A stretch of 64,000 nucleotides of DNA from Cheilinus undulatus (GCF_018320785.1 NC_054872.1:41652551-41716550); one strand, 5' to 3'; counted from the first letter of the stretch, positions 24,020 through 36,942 are shown. Translations and numbers: made by a program. Notes: a model not told the origin generated them from the sequence alone.

Positions 24020-24982
24020 AAATCAATGAAATTAACACTGATGACAACTGTTCCCCAACTTTAGGTATGTTAGTCCAACTTTGATGCACTATAAGGACAA
24101 CAACCTCAACTCTTCTGGATGGCCTTCTGGTGTGTTTTTGGAATTTTTGCCCATTTTTTCTGTAGAGCATTTATGAAATCAGGCACCAATATTAGACGAG
24201 AAGGCCTGGCTCTCAATCTCCGCTCCATTTCATGCCAAAGGTGCTTGATGGGGTTGAGGTCAGGGCTCTGTAAAGTCCAGTCAAAGTCTTCCAAACTGAA
24301 CTTACCAAACCATGTCTTTACAGCCCTTGCTCTGCAGTGGAGCACACAGTCATGTTGGAATGGAAAAAGGCCTTCCCAAACTGTTGCTGCAAAGTTGGAA
24401 GTATAGTATTGTCCAAATGTCCTGGTTTGCTGAAGCATTAAGATTGGCCTTCACTGGAGATAAGGGGTCGAGCCCATACCATTATCCCTCCTCCACCAGA
24501 CTTCACAGTTGGCACAATGCAGTCAGGCAGGTAACATTCTCCCAGCATCCACCAAACCCAGACTCACCCATCTGACTGCCAAACATTCCACATAACCTTT
24601 TGCACTGCTCCACAGTCCAGCGTCGGTGAGCTTTACACCACTCCATCCGACGCCTGTCACTGGACTTGGTAATGTGAAGCTTGAATGCAGCTGCTTTGCC
24701 ATGGAAACCCTTTCACGAAGCTTCTCCCTGAAGCTGGAAGTTCAGAACTCTTCAGCTATAGAATCAGCAGAGCGTTGGTGACTTTCATGCACCGTAGTGG
24801 TCCTTATAATGCACCTTAGTGGTCAATGACCCTGCTGAGATCTTCAGAATGACACATTTGTATCACAGATGTTTGCAAAAGGAGACGGCATGATTTTATA
24901 CACCTGTGGCATCAAGTCTGATTGAAACACCTGAATTTAGTGTTTAACAGGTGTGGCCATAATAATTATATCCATATTGTGT
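24020..24982 (-). mobile_element. Tc1/mariner transposon, internally deleted
   Basis: The minus strand encodes 110 residues (24106-24438) from the end of a Tc1-type transposase, with the landmark DWTLQSPDLNPIKHLWHEME that carries the region of the final catalytic acidic residue; in functional relatives this reads SPDLNPIEHLW, so the E is replaced by K here. Sequence further right (24475-24730, e.g. CCACCAGACTTCACAGTTGG, TGGCACAATGCAGTCAGGCA) follows the nucleotide order of a very common fish Tc1 family, but a stretch between about 24770 and 24850 has been lost or scrambled before the terminal region (TTTTATACACCTGTGGCATC). The transposase is not functional. Confidence 0.8.
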
Positions 24983-24999
24983 AAATTTGGTTTGGTATG

Positions 25000-27340
25000 C
25001 TTCAGCCTATATTTTAAAAGTCCCATTGTTTGCCTGGTGTACTTCCACAACTGTAAAGGTTTATCAAGCGACCGCTTCTGGTGTTCAAATGAAGCCAGTG
25101 CAAAACATTGCAGTTCCTCTAATGTCCACTTGAGGCAAAACAAGGAATCTCTGTAAGAGCCCATATTAAATTCCCTATTTTTATTGAAAAAATCAAAACC
25201 TGACATGAGAAGCAGAAGACCTTTTACTAAAACTTTGCTTTTTTTAAATTTTGAACCTTCAAGAGAAAGAAAAATTGATATTTCATCTCTTGGTCAAAGT
25301 TTATTCAGATTAAAAATGTCATTCTTTGACTGTAGAATAATTTGAAGAAAACAAAACAAAACAACCTTTAAACTCACAACAGATAATATTACCAAAGCCT
25401 GGTAAAGATGGCTCGGATTAGGAAAAGTTTACTCTTATAAAAAAGCTTCTCAACTTAAGATCAAGGATTCAATGTCTTTGCTGTGACTGCTAATCAGACA
25501 CAGACTTATTACATTGAACTGTCTTTGAAGTCTGCTTCTCTTAATACGTCTTAAACAGAGTCTTTAAGGTCCTCCATGCTAGATTTCTCTCCTTATCTGC
25601 CCCTGATACCAAAGCAAGCCTGTTCAGGGCCTGTAGTGTCTCTAAACCTTAGCCCCTCCTTCACACCATCTGACCTTGACCATCAGATTAAAATATCTGA
25701 CCACTTTCTGATAACCCAAAATGACTGCTGCTGCTATTGAGACTGAATTAAGGAAGAGTTAAGGTGACGGGTGCCAGTACAATGTATTCCTGCAACCGGG
25801 CGAATCTTTTCGTTGCCTCATGATGTTTTTCTGCGTTCCTGAGGTCACCTGATGGGCCGGACTCAATGCAGGACTGTGTAAACCAAATCATATTCATGGA
25901 AGAGTAATTCTGATCTGATTTAAAGCATCACTCCTCCTATTCAACTACTTTTTAGTCAGCAACCTCTTTAACCCACCTGGGCGTAGACAGACAGGCCTGT
26001 AGCAGCTTTTCTTTACTGAGGGGGAGAAGGGGAGGCGTCGTCGGACAAAATCACTTACAAAAATATTCATATTTTGTTGTTTTGTTTACTTTTCTGTCTC
26101 TTTTCCAACATTTAAACTCTTTTGAGTAAAAGTTGTAGTGAAATAAGCAGAAATGTACATGCTCAGACAGCAGCAGTGACCGCCCACTTTGCACTGGCTC
26201 TTGTTCTGATGAATGAATTTACCCATTCAATCCAACACTGACCTTCTTAAACCAACATTTCTAATCCAGGAACCAAGTCAACCTGCTGCCTGAATTCTTG
26301 TGACTTTATAAAACATGATTTGACACAAAAACAGCATTAAAAAAAATCAGAGAAAGGTAAACGAACAGGCCGGTATGAATATTTTTAGCCAAAAGTGAAA
26401 AAACTACGCATCCCACAATCCATTGTGATCCTCTTAATTCATTGGTAATGACAGAGTTCAAACTTTCAAAACATACATGGACATTGATTCTACATTTAGC
26501 TGAACTGCAGTGGTGATACTGTAAAAATGTTGACAATGTCTTGAGTGCTCTATTGCCTGCAGAAGAAATCTATGGCCCATATTTTAAAGTAAACTGTCCA
26601 GCAATGGATAGATGGCTTGACTGCTATTATAAATTTAATACAACAAGAAATAGGCCTTATGCATTTTCACATAGACGTTGAGCCTCTGCTGCTTCAGGTA
26701 TTAAGGATTATTATAAATATGATGAGGGAAGCAAGCTCATAAAAAGGAACGCAGCCGGTTCTGCTTGCGTTGCTGGATATCCTCGTCTTCTCTTTTGTCG
26801 AGGCACACTTTCAGAATTAGAAACCAGGGCTGTCAAGATTCACTGCATTAACCGTGATGAACTCTCACAAACAGCTGGTGCTCTGAAATGTTTAAATTTG
26901 ATTAAGCCATGGTGATGTAAAGTAAGTCCAGCACTGCTCTTTAATGTCTCATTTTGCTTTGAAAAACTCTAAGAAAACTCAGTGGACAAGTCATATCACA
27001 TTTTTACCTTTTTACTGCCCCCTTATGACCTTTTCAATCCATGACAAGTTCATTCTTCCATGGATACGTTTATGCAATAGTCTTCATTATATCAATAAAA
27101 GCAGGTCTGTATCCAAACAGGAAGTCAATAGCCCCAAGTTTAAGACAGTAGAAGAATCTAAAATGACAGAATCACCTATTTAAATGCAAAATAGTGGAAT
27201 TTTCAAAGAAAGGGAGATGATTAATCACTATCAGTAAAAATCTTATCTTTTGACAGCCCTGTTTGAAACATATAAAGTCACCCCAGTCATTGTGTGCTGA
27301 CTGCTGAGGGATTTGTGTAGTATTATTAGTAGTAATAATA
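25000..27340. other. Intergenic sequence
   Basis: No exon, tRNA or clear transposon terminus recognised. A short trinucleotide-like AGT/ATA tract at 27318-27352 directly precedes the U1-like sequence. Confidence 0.4.
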
Positions 27341-27352
27341 GTAGTAATAGTA

Positions 27353-27514
27353 ATACTTACCTAGCAGGGGGAGACACCATGATCACTGGTTCCCCCATGG
27401 TGAAGCTCAGCCATTGACTCAGGCCTAGAGCAGACCCGTGTGAATTCCCCACACGTGGGAATCTCGACTGCATAATTTCTGGAAGTGGGGGACTGTGTCC
27501 GAGCTCTCTTTGGG
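27353..27514 (+). ncRNA. U1 snRNA-like gene or pseudogene
   Basis: The sequence begins ATACTTACCT, the exact U1 5' end that pairs with 5' splice sites, and keeps CACCATGATCAC of stem-loop I, CTCGACTGCATAATTTCTGG including the Sm site AATTTCTGG (27474-27482), and GTGGGGGACTG of stem-loop IV. Compared with vertebrate U1, the loop I region after GATCAC is shortened by about 5 nt (the GAAGG part bound by U1-70K), and the 3' strand of stem-loop IV (normally ending TTTCCCCTG) reads CTCTTTGGG and cannot pair well. No convincing PSE was recognised upstream. Most likely a U1-derived pseudogene; a divergent variant is possible. Confidence 0.7.
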
Positions 27515-28539
27515 ACTAATAAATGAATATCTATCTTATCAAGATAAATCTCAAAAGCAACCTCTTAAAATAATTAGCATGTCTTTATTATCAAGACATG
27601 GCGATGTATGCCACTGAGAACACACTTTAATGTGTTTTAGCATACATGCCAAACTAGGAAAATAAACTGCAAGACTCTTGCACAGTGTGCACTGCCATAA
27701 GCCTGTTCATTCACTAACAGCAACATATGATATATATGATATCATGGCATTTTGATGGTTTATGCTGGGATAGTTTGTAATCTGAATATTCATTATAATT
27801 CTTGATTGAATTCCAACTATTTTGAAGAAACTGAGTTCCCCTACTCCTATCTAAGAAGAGCTGAGGCCCACCAGGACCCATTCACAAAATGTAACTGATT
27901 GCAGTGAAAAATACACACGAAATTTTTTTCCAAGAAATTTAATTTTAGTTATTATGAGTGAACCTAATTTTAACAATCTCGGTGAGGACAGACTCTCATG
28001 TTTCCCTGAAAACTCTGCCCCCCACAAGGAGGTCCCAGACCTGAATCTGCCAGTGATTGACTTACCCCAGTATTCTTCCCTGTAATAAATAAAAACAACA
28101 AGAACTACACAAGTAATGGCAGAGTAAGACAACACAAGCCTTTTATAGGCGAATGATGAAACTACAGAGGATTTAGAAGTGGGTATACTCTATTCACCTG
28201 TGATACCTTGCATTCTGGCACTGAATGTAATAATGTAGTTTGTGTTTAGTGCTTCATAGTGGTGATTTTTGTTTTTATCAGCCAATTTTTATTTTTATCA
28301 CTCATGTTCAAGTCTACCTTGGATGGTTATCATGTTATAGCTGATTTTCTAATCTGCCATGGAGAAACTGAGAGTTTTTTATTCTGGAAGCACACTGTAG
28401 AGCTCTATTGGTATGAATGTGTGAATGTCAATTATCAGAATCAATTAAGTTTTTCTTCTCCTAAGAAGAAAATGAGATCCAGGTCAGGCAGATCTGATGT
28501 GTCACTGATTTAGAGTATACTCACCAGAATCCTCGTGCA

Positions 28540-29020
28540 AACCGGCTTTGCTGCGGGCCCAAAGTTCCCCAGAGAAACAGAAGAACAGTGGACTACTGTA
28601 AAACAGGGAGACATGGGTCTGAAAGGCACAAATGAGAGTGCTGTGTTACAGACAGTGTGAGAATGAAACTGAGACTACAAGCTGAAAGTGAAGCATGCCT
28701 GGCTGCTGATCTAAGTGACGCATGTAGTAAAATGAAAGTGAATCCTGTAACTTCTTGGAAAACTATTAAGCAACCAATTGTTCAGTTCTTCACTTGTGAG
28801 GCAGAGTGTGTGTCCTTATCTACAACTACAGAAGTGTTTGCATCTTATACAACTATTAAAGAGACGTGATGTATATCAGTACAACCACCTAAGGTTTACG
28901 AGGATAGCCCTGTAAACAGGCAGAGATGTAAACATGTTGACATAAAATATCAGTTTGTAAGGTCAACTGTGAATGATGGAGAAAAAACTTTGGATTATTG
29001 TCCTGCAGAATGAGACGGTA
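28540..29020 (+). mobile_element. Ty1/copia retroelement fossil, RNase H region
   Basis: Translated words along the plus strand follow the order of a copia polyprotein near the reverse transcriptase/RNase H end: an EEQWTTVK-like segment, TSWKTIKQPIV, CEAECVSLSTTTEV, PPKVYED and KHVDIKYQFVRS. Only this C-terminal part is seen; no LTRs were found. It is broken in several places, fragmentary and looks old. Confidence 0.65.
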
Positions 29021-30310
29021 TTTGGTTCTTCCTGTATTATGTTCTGCTGTGCTTAAAGCATAGTCAGAATAATCTCAACACAGACCCATTTATTTAGTGT
29101 GTTTATAACTCACTGATTCTTAATACCAATTAAGTTTTCCTGGTTAAATAGCTTTAAATAAAAAAAGGCTAGGAGCTTTTTGAAGTTCCCGGTTTTGAAA
29201 CGTGTTTTGTGTCAGGATTGTTTTGAGTTTGGAATCATTTCTGTATTTTGAAGTGTGTTTTCTCTTCATTAATAATTTTTTATTCTTACGTTGCATTTTG
29301 TCAATTGCACCGATTCATTCAGACTTCTAATTGTGTTCCTTAAGTTGAAGCTTTCCTCTTCTTGGAGCTGTTTTGTTCCACCTACCCTTCTCACCCACCA
29401 TTTGTATGACCTATTCTGCAGCCAGTCAGCCCGGGGAGCCCTAAATATTTTGGCTTCACTTCCACGTAGCTGTTGCTCCGTCCATCTTAATATGCAGTCT
29501 TTGATGTACACAGAGGCCATGAAAAGAATGATCAAGTCCCTATAGCTGCCTGATGTGTCAGCGTATTTTTCATATCAGTGGAGAACATCGGTGCAGCTCA
29601 CTGGTCAGATGTTGCTGGTTTGTAAACACAAGCTGAATTTTCTAGAAAGTCTTCCCATAGCTTTAAGTGTTTGCCAGAGTTTGTCAGAGCTGATCTTTTT
29701 CAGATGCTCAGCTTTGTCTGAAACTTGCTGATGAAGCAGCGTGTGGGCCCCAGCTCACTGAGCATTGAATTAACTGGGTCAGTTGCCAGTGGAAATTTGG
29801 AAAGCACTTGTGAGAGATTTGCTTCGTTAAGAAGTAAATGGGAAACTTTAAATTCCTTCTGTCTCAGTTTTGTTCCATTGGCAAACAGGTATCCAGACAA
29901 CAAAGTCTGTCTCCTCCATGCATGGAGTGGTAATTAGTGTTTTTCCAAGAAGACCGTCTGAGCTCTCTTAATTTATGTTAGTGCAGAATTTCTGATGTTT
30001 TATATACTTACCCGACCAAATCTTATGCTACTCCACGTTTGCTGAGTTTTTGGCACATTTTGAAGTCAGTGTTTTTTCTCTTTTGTCTGTTGCAGTCTCC
30101 TCCTTGCTTTTTAAATGTCCTTTGTGGCTGTTATTGGTTAAACATCCTCATAAACAAAGTAAATAGTCCCATTATTATCACAGATGTGGTTGTTGTCACT
30201 GTGCTTTGAGATGTTTAATCATGAAGGTTTTTCTCTAGAGACAGTATTTCCTACCAGAAATTCATAAAAGGAAAACTTGTTCTTTTCTTCTTTCATAACC
30301 AATTAGTGAC
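29021..30310. other. Intergenic sequence
   Basis: Two open frames near 29.3-29.5 kb and 29.7-29.9 kb (both strands) have no recognisable domain or splice context. I do not support a gene. Confidence 0.35.
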
Positions 30311-30319
30311 CTCTAAAAT

Positions 30320-31330
30320 TAACCCTCCGGTATCAGCCAAATTCATTCCCCCCCTAAGCCATTCAGGACAAAAATGCCCACTGAAGAAAAAAAAAAAAAA
30401 AACCCATTATAATTGTCTTTAATGAATTCTTTCATTATCTTCAGTCCTGTCCAAAACTACCAAATATGTATATATCTGTGGTATTTTAACCCTTTAAATA
30501 CCAGTTTGATTATAATAACTCAACTATTTGAATTATAAAAATATAGAATATAAATAAATAAATAAATGTCAGGGGAATCAGGGATTTTTTTTTTTCAAAA
30601 ATAGTTCTGGATATATAAAAGTTTAGCAACAAACTGATTTTGATGCAATCCACCCTGAAAAGCCATTTATGGACAAAATTGTACACTTACAAAAACTGAT
30701 AATAAAGTACAGCAAATTAATATATTTTTCCTTTATTTTGGCCTAAATTTTTCAGTCATCTTCAGTCCTAATCAAAACTACCAAATATTCAATTATTTTA
30801 GGATTTTGACCCTTTAAATGTCAGTTTTATTACATTGTTACACTGTCATTTAGCAGATGCTTTTAACCAAAGAGACTAATTCTGACAGGTAGACAGGTGT
30901 TTCAGGAGTTGAAGACCTTGCCCAAGGGCCCAAACTGGACATGGATGCACTGACAGGGATTTGAACCATTGAACTCCCTGACCAAAGTTAACGAGGAAAC
31001 CCACCGAGCTATCCAGTTCCTGTTATCACATGGTATTACTGTTTTAGATGAAAATAACACACAGTAGAATTAGTTATTTTCCATAGAGTACATATTTTGA
31101 GTATTTCGTTAATTATAGTCTTAGATGTGTCAAAGATAAGCAAAAAAAAAAAAAGATTTTGATGCATTGGGAGGTTTTTTTGTGTTGCCTGATTCAAAAC
31201 TTCAAATGCCATTCATGAACAAAAAAAAAAGTCCCATTAACTCCCTTTATAACCACGTTTTTATAATTTCTCCACCATCGCACATAAAACCATGCATTCT
31301 TTAATGTCAGTGATTCATTTTGAAGGAAAA
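30320..31330. repeat. Tandem array of ~320-bp units, interrupted by a SINE
   Basis: Blocks CTTCAGTCCTGTCCAAAACT (about 30440) and CTTCAGTCCTAATCAAAACT (about 30759), each followed by CCAAATAT and ACCCTTTAAAT, are 320 bp apart. A-rich blocks after GGACAAAAATGCC, GGACAAAATTG and GAACAAAAAA mark successive units. The SINE at 30845-31022 lies in the array. Confidence 0.55.
30845..31022 (-). mobile_element. tRNA-derived SINE
   Basis: On the minus strand: TAGCTCGGTGGGTTTCC (A-box region) then GGTTCAAATCCC (B box), the tRNA-like head. The other end carries ATTTAGCAGATGCTTTTAAC with CCAAAGAGACT and CTTGCCCAAGGGC, a body module present in very many fish SINE copies. Confidence 0.65.
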
Positions 31331-31389
31331 TAGTAAAATTTTACATTTTAATGTACACTCCTAACCTTGCAAAGCAGATGGATTTGCCC

Positions 31390-31895
31390 GTTTTCATGTG
31401 TTTCTCAGTGGCGAATCCGTCTTGCAAAGCTCCCGTCTGAAAGGTCTGGGCCTGGTTAGAAAGTGACAGGACCAATCAGCGACGAGGGGCAGTACTTTCA
31501 GGCGCAGTGGGGCCGTGATGTAAGCGAGCAGCAACAAGAGGCCAGTGCAGTTATGGTGGAAGAGCTTATCGTGGATGCTGCTAAAGCACCAGTTTTATCA
31601 GAACTTGACAACATTTCTTCGTGAAAAGCACAAAGAACAGCGGTGAGTTGTTTTCTTTTCAAAAACGCCAAAATTTGTGTACTGACACGTCTGCAGCCGT
31701 CATGGTTCGTGTTATGCAGTTCTCTATGGAGTTTACTCGTGGGTAGCGGCTATGTCATGTGTTTTGTTGCTCTGATTGGCCCGTAAAGATGTGACAGAAC
31801 GTTCATCCAATCACCCTCCCAGTTTTTTTTTTTCAAAGGCTCTGCCCTTTCCTAAACGCTGTCTATGAGAGGTGCGTGTCAGGCTAGTACACACT
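31390..31895. repeat. Dispersed DNA-transposon-like repeat
   Basis: GGACCAATCAGCGACGAGGG, AGCGAGCAGCAACAAGAGGC and TTTGTTGCTCTGATTGGCCC form an order I recognise from a repeat common in teleost genomes, rather than a single-copy promoter despite the CCAAT-like words. The class is uncertain and no open frame survives. Confidence 0.45.
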
Positions 31896-33930
31896 TAGAC
31901 AGGTCTTATATCTCATTTTAAACCTATGCATGAAAGATTTGTCATTTCTAAGTGGCAGAACAGCTACTTAATATACTGTAGTGTTTTCTCCATTAATCAA
32001 GTTTTAATATAGCATCAGAATCATGCAATGATCACCTTAATTTTGCACTTTGCAACATTTTTGTAAATTTGAATAAACCTTCAACTACTGACGCTGGTCC
32101 TTGTCTATTCAGAATAAGTCTTGGTAATATGTATCAGGACCAATAAAGCCTGAAAATTTAATTGAACTGTTCTTTCAGCACAATTTATGGGGAGAAATGT
32201 GTGTGGTGGTGGGTGGGGGGTTTGTTTTCCTCTGTGGACTGTATGAAACATGGGTGTAGCCTCAGTGAGATCACACATAGGTTTCTGAAGATACATGAAG
32301 AGACTAATCCATGGCAGTCACCATAACAGAAATGCTCTGACCCGAACTCAGCCTGGCAACAGAAAAAGAGGTGAAGCTGAGGCAAGCCTTTAGCGCTCTA
32401 TCTCACAGCTAGAAACATGTCAGTCAGATCAGCCACATCCCTGATTATTTATAGCTTTTGGCTGTAATATAATCAAAATGAGTGTGAAACAGAAAAATCC
32501 ACCAGTCGTTCAGTGTGTGCAGCTGAAAACATAAAGTATTCATTATAGGCTGAAAGTATTCATTGAATCAGGCTGCAAACATTTTTATTTCTGCTATTTA
32601 AAAGGGCATTTTATAATGGAAGGTAATGGAACTTCAAGGAAGTTTTTGCAGACAGCCTCAAGTGGACACTGAAGGAACTGCACATTTTTGCATGTTTTCC
32701 TCATTGGCTTAATTTTTCAGCACTGGAGGTTGTTGCTTGGTTTCCTCTTTTCAATTTGATTCAATGAAGAGATTTTTTATGTCTTCACAGCTCCAGCCTT
32801 CGGTGTGATAAAGGATCAAACTTAGGTATATGGGCAGGAAATGGCATTAAGTATAAAAAAGACACAGAAATGCAGATAAAAAAGTGCATTTGTTTATTTC
32901 CCTGTCAAAATAACTCATTTTAAATAGGCCATTACACAGGAAGGCCAGTTAAAATCTGGTTTCAAAATGTTACAAGAAAATAAACAAGGCCTGCATTACT
33001 GACAAATATCTGCCAATGTGGCTTAAAAATCTAACTGTTTAGTCCTGAAATATGATACAATTATTAAAATGATGAAACCTCATTTTAAGACTCAACAACA
33101 CAATTTGCCAAAATTGCCTTTTTTTTTTTTACTTATTAGAAACAGAGAAGGCCTCATCATTTGCTTGACATAAGATCTTTTCTGGAATTGCTGTGTATAT
33201 ATGTGGCTTGAATAAAGTGCAATACAATATTTTTGAAAATAAAATTGCCAATACTTGCTAAGACTTGCTAAGATTTGAGTTTTTGAAGTGCATACTGCGT
33301 GGTCGAAGTCTTGTGTAATAATCCACGTCCTGACTTTACTTCCCAGTATTTTTTCTTCATCAAATAAATATTATATTTCATTATGTCACAGTGAATTTCA
33401 CAAACAGTGCTGACCCACTTGTTTTCCTTCCACTTGTTCCTTTTCTTTGGCTCCCTCGACCCGTCAGTGTGATGAACTACTGTGACACGAGTCCTTATAT
33501 GCCCAAGATAGAAAAGCCACAACCACATAATTACAGAGCACTGAGGGTGTTTCCACGCCAGCTAACCAAAATATCCCTTTTCTCTTTTTTATTTCTTTTT
33601 TTCTAACTGTAAGAATTCCTAGCAGACAGTTTGGTGTTATCTCAGGGAAATGATGCTCAGTTTCTCCACCATGGAGTGGAATTTGTTGAAGTTTTCTATT
33701 CCCTCATCCTGGACATTAAAACGGATGATCCTGGTTGTTTGTGGCATGTGAGTGTGGTTAGTGAGTTACATAACACGGTGTTCATGGCAGAATACAGGTT
33801 TGACTTGAAAGCTAACGTTAGAACGTCCATGAATAGCTGACTGTCACTGTGACTGAAAGGAAACATGGGAATCATATTCATTTTCTTTTTGATGTCAGTT
33901 AAAGGTATATTTCAGTATTTTTTTTAAGTT
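31896..33930. other. Intergenic sequence
   Basis: No gene or transposon terminus supported. Contains T-run at 33120 and several short open frames without support. Confidence 0.4.
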
Positions 33931-33940
33931 GCGTCACCTA

Positions 33941-34343
33941 GCAGTAGTAGTTGCATTAGCCTCCAGTGATTTTAGAGAGCATTGCTTCTTACAGAAGGAC
34001 TCGCTGGTTGTACCAGCCAGGAAGCTAGGTTATACAGGGTGGCAGATGGGTCAGTTTCTCCATGGAATCTAGTGATTTTTAAGTAAAAATAAGCCATTAA
34101 ACAATGTTGGCTCAAATTCACGCACTACTGAATTTTTACACCCAGACAGCTTTTTTTGTTTTTGTCACTATTTTGCAGAGCAGATAACCAGCAGCCAAAG
34201 CCTGCATTGCAAAATAATGACAAAAAAGTGGCTTATTTTTACCAAAATATAGCCTAGCTTCCAGGCCGGTACAACCAGTGAGTCCTTCTTAAAGGAGCAA
34301 TGCTCACTGAAATCACTGGAGGCTAATGCAACTACTACTGCTG
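33941..34343. repeat. Foldback element with ~93-bp inverted arms
   Basis: Left arm 33941-34033 (GCAGTAGTAGTTGCATTAGC...CAGGAAGCTAGG) is repeated inverted at 34249-34343 with a minority of mismatches. A second short inverted pair (AAAAATAAGCCA near 34085; TGGCTTATTTTT near 34230) lies inside. The spacer of about 215 bp has no coding capacity. It would form a strong hairpin. Confidence 0.7.
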
Positions 34344-34354
34344 GGGAAAAAAAA

Positions 34355-34432
34355 AGCTGCAGGCCGCACCTGAACCTGGACAGCTTACATATGTGGGACA
34401 CGACCTAACCGCTAGGTCATCTGCGTCTCACT
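34355..34432 (-). mobile_element. tRNA-like SINE head fragment
   Basis: On the minus strand GACCTAGCGGTTAGGTCGTG (A box) and CCAGGTTCAGGTGCGGCC (B box) are spaced as in a tRNA-derived SINE. The body is missing or replaced by the foldback element that abuts it. Confidence 0.5.
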
Positions 34433-34439
34433 TTTCAAT

Positions 34440-36800
34440 TTTTGATTCTACCTCTGTTTCACTGTTTTTGCATCAAAATCAGAGGTAAATTCTTTGTACT
34501 TCTTTCACCTGTACATGGCGATAATGTCCCACATTTTAAGCACTCAAAATCTTTAATATTTATCACAGAAGTATGCTAAACACACTGATAGTCTCAGTTT
34601 TTCTTAATTAAAAGTATCAATAAGTAACTTTTCCACTTAAGAATAGTTGTTTCATAGTTGTTCAAACAGGAACAATGGTGTGCTATGGTTGCCTACTCTC
34701 AGCTATAACTCCATGGCTCTCTTGACTTCTTACATCTTTGCTGTCTTTGTGACCTTCTGCTTGCCTGTGGGGACTTATGTTTGCGCCCATTAGTGGATGA
34801 GCACCCAATTGAATTCCTATATTCTACTTTAAGTCAAAATCAGACACCACAAAATCCATAACTACCTAAAAATAACAGGAAAATATCAGCAAATTTGCTT
34901 CATTTTTAGTGTTACACCTGCACTTAAACTGATGACAACCAAAAAAACTGTGAGTTGTTAAAAAATACAAAAAAAATCTCTTGTTTGGAAGATTTATTAC
35001 AATCATTTTTATATTGTACCAACAGTATTTTCATTCTGAGACATTTTTAATTCCCCCCCAAAAAACTGCATGGTAATACAGTTAATACAAAGCAGTGCAA
35101 CAACACTTCCACCAATAGTTTTCAGGCAAATATAGGGCTTGTTTTGGTCAGATAGAAATATTTACAGAAATACAACATAAACAATACACAAACAAGGAAG
35201 AGACACAACGGAGGTGTACAACAACATAAACATATATCAACAATCAGAACAGGTCAGTGGTGCAAAAGTTTAAAGATGTTTTTGCAGAGATGAATTATTT
35301 CAGCAGTAAAATAATGTAGTGTGAATGTCAAAGTCAGATTATGCATATCTAATAAAAATGTTAAAAAGAATACCCCAATCCCATGACTTGTATTTATACT
35401 TGCCTCTTTATTTTTAAGAGTTAACCTTTCATATAAAAGCACTTAAAGAGGAGAGTTGAAGGTAAAATATTCCAGTTTGTGTTAGTAGTAGAGTAGTTCT
35501 GCTAGATATCGATGTAAACAACACATTGCGTTCGCTTAACTTAAGCATGTTCTTGGCATGTTCAGGGTGTGTAAATAAATCTTCAGGTCACCTCTGCAGT
35601 GTTGTTTGAAAACTTTCCTTGTTGATTTCTCATACTCTTGTCTGCACTCTACCATTACCACTGTTAACTGTAGTTGCAGATTGTTCAAGAATGTTGGAGT
35701 GAATCTAATTCTTTTACAGTCTCTGCTAATGTCTGGAGTGTTTTTTTCTCATGGCTTTAACTCCTCAGCATGTCGAGGTCACCGCTTATCTCCACCAGCA
35801 GAATATTATCTCTGTCTGACAGCTGGATTCTACTTTTGCAACTCTCCCAGCATGCCCCACTCTACCAAAACAAACACAACCATAAGATACAAGTTTAAGA
35901 CTTTCTCAACAGTTTCATCTTGCACATTTTATGCTGTTTTAGAATAAAATGAGACACTTGTATGGAATACGGCCTAAACAAAGGGGTGAGCTCTTTGTTA
36001 TGAGCCAAAAGCACAGCTGCAAGAGATCAGAGAGGCCATTACTGGCAGTTTAAGAATTGAGTAAGTGGAGCTTTCTTGTGTCTATGCACAGAATCTACAA
36101 CAGCTCCTTGTCTTTGGAGAGGAATCTTTCCTATGTTACTTCTCCTGAAATGTTGTTTTTTTCTCAGGGGGGAAATTTCTTCAATCCTAACCAAGGGTCT
36201 TAAAATCCAGAGTGTGAATCCATAAGATGATCCACCATAATCTTGGCTTTACACACTGCAAAACTCAAAAGCATGTGTATTTGCCTAATTTATAACCAAA
36301 CCTACCTGTTTAGGTAAATATTTGTTGACTGTATAGAAGTAAGATATTCACACTAATTTAGTAAGCACATCTCATTTCAACTTTACAAGTTACACTTTTT
36401 TATTTGTAGATTGAGTTTGAATGTTTGTTTTATAAAGGAATGAATGGAGTTAAATCATTATTAGAATGCCATTAATGGGATCTGGTCTGTCATCAGCGTG
36501 GCAAAAGTCCTGCCTGTTCGTCATTGTACCAAATCCTGATGATACGTGATTGGTCAATACAGCTTGGACTACTAATTTAAAACAGAGGAACCACATATTC
36601 TGAACGTATTCTGCATCCTAATGTAAAATCTTTAACTGCAGATTACGCTGAAATCAACTTAGACCTTTTTTGTGTGTTACACCTTAAATTAAGATATTTA
36701 TTTGGACTTTTCAGTTGAACGAGGCTTAAAATAAGTTTAAAAGGATATTTTTAACACAAATTACACAAAAGAATTGATACATCTGCGTTAACTTTTGTTG
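34440..36800. other. Intergenic sequence
   Basis: No supported gene. Simple AT-rich DNA. Confidence 0.4.
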
Positions 36801-36804
36801 CAGA

Positions 36805-36942
36805 TGGCATCCCATGTACGAGGGAGGCCCATGGCTGCTTTCCTGCGTGGTTCTCCCCTACTCTCTCATCCCTGTTTCCAACTCTATCACCATCCTCCTC
36901 TATTAAAAAAAAAGGCAAAGAAAGCCCTAAAAAATATATGTT
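36805..36942 (+). mobile_element. SINE 3' part
   Basis: CCCATGTACGAGGGAGGCCC, TGCTTTCCTGCGTGGTTCTC, CCCCTACTCTCTCATCCCTG and a terminal AAAAAGGCAAAGAAAGCCC follow the body and tail of the same SINE family as the copy at 17279. The tRNA-like head is missing. Confidence 0.55.

Noticed and set aside
24119-24406. 95-codon plus-strand frame
   Set aside because: Antisense to the Tc1 transposase remnant.
31450-31820. Promoter-like region with CCAAT boxes and CpGs
   Set aside because: The word order matches a repeat common in teleost genomes, so it is not taken as a single-copy promoter.
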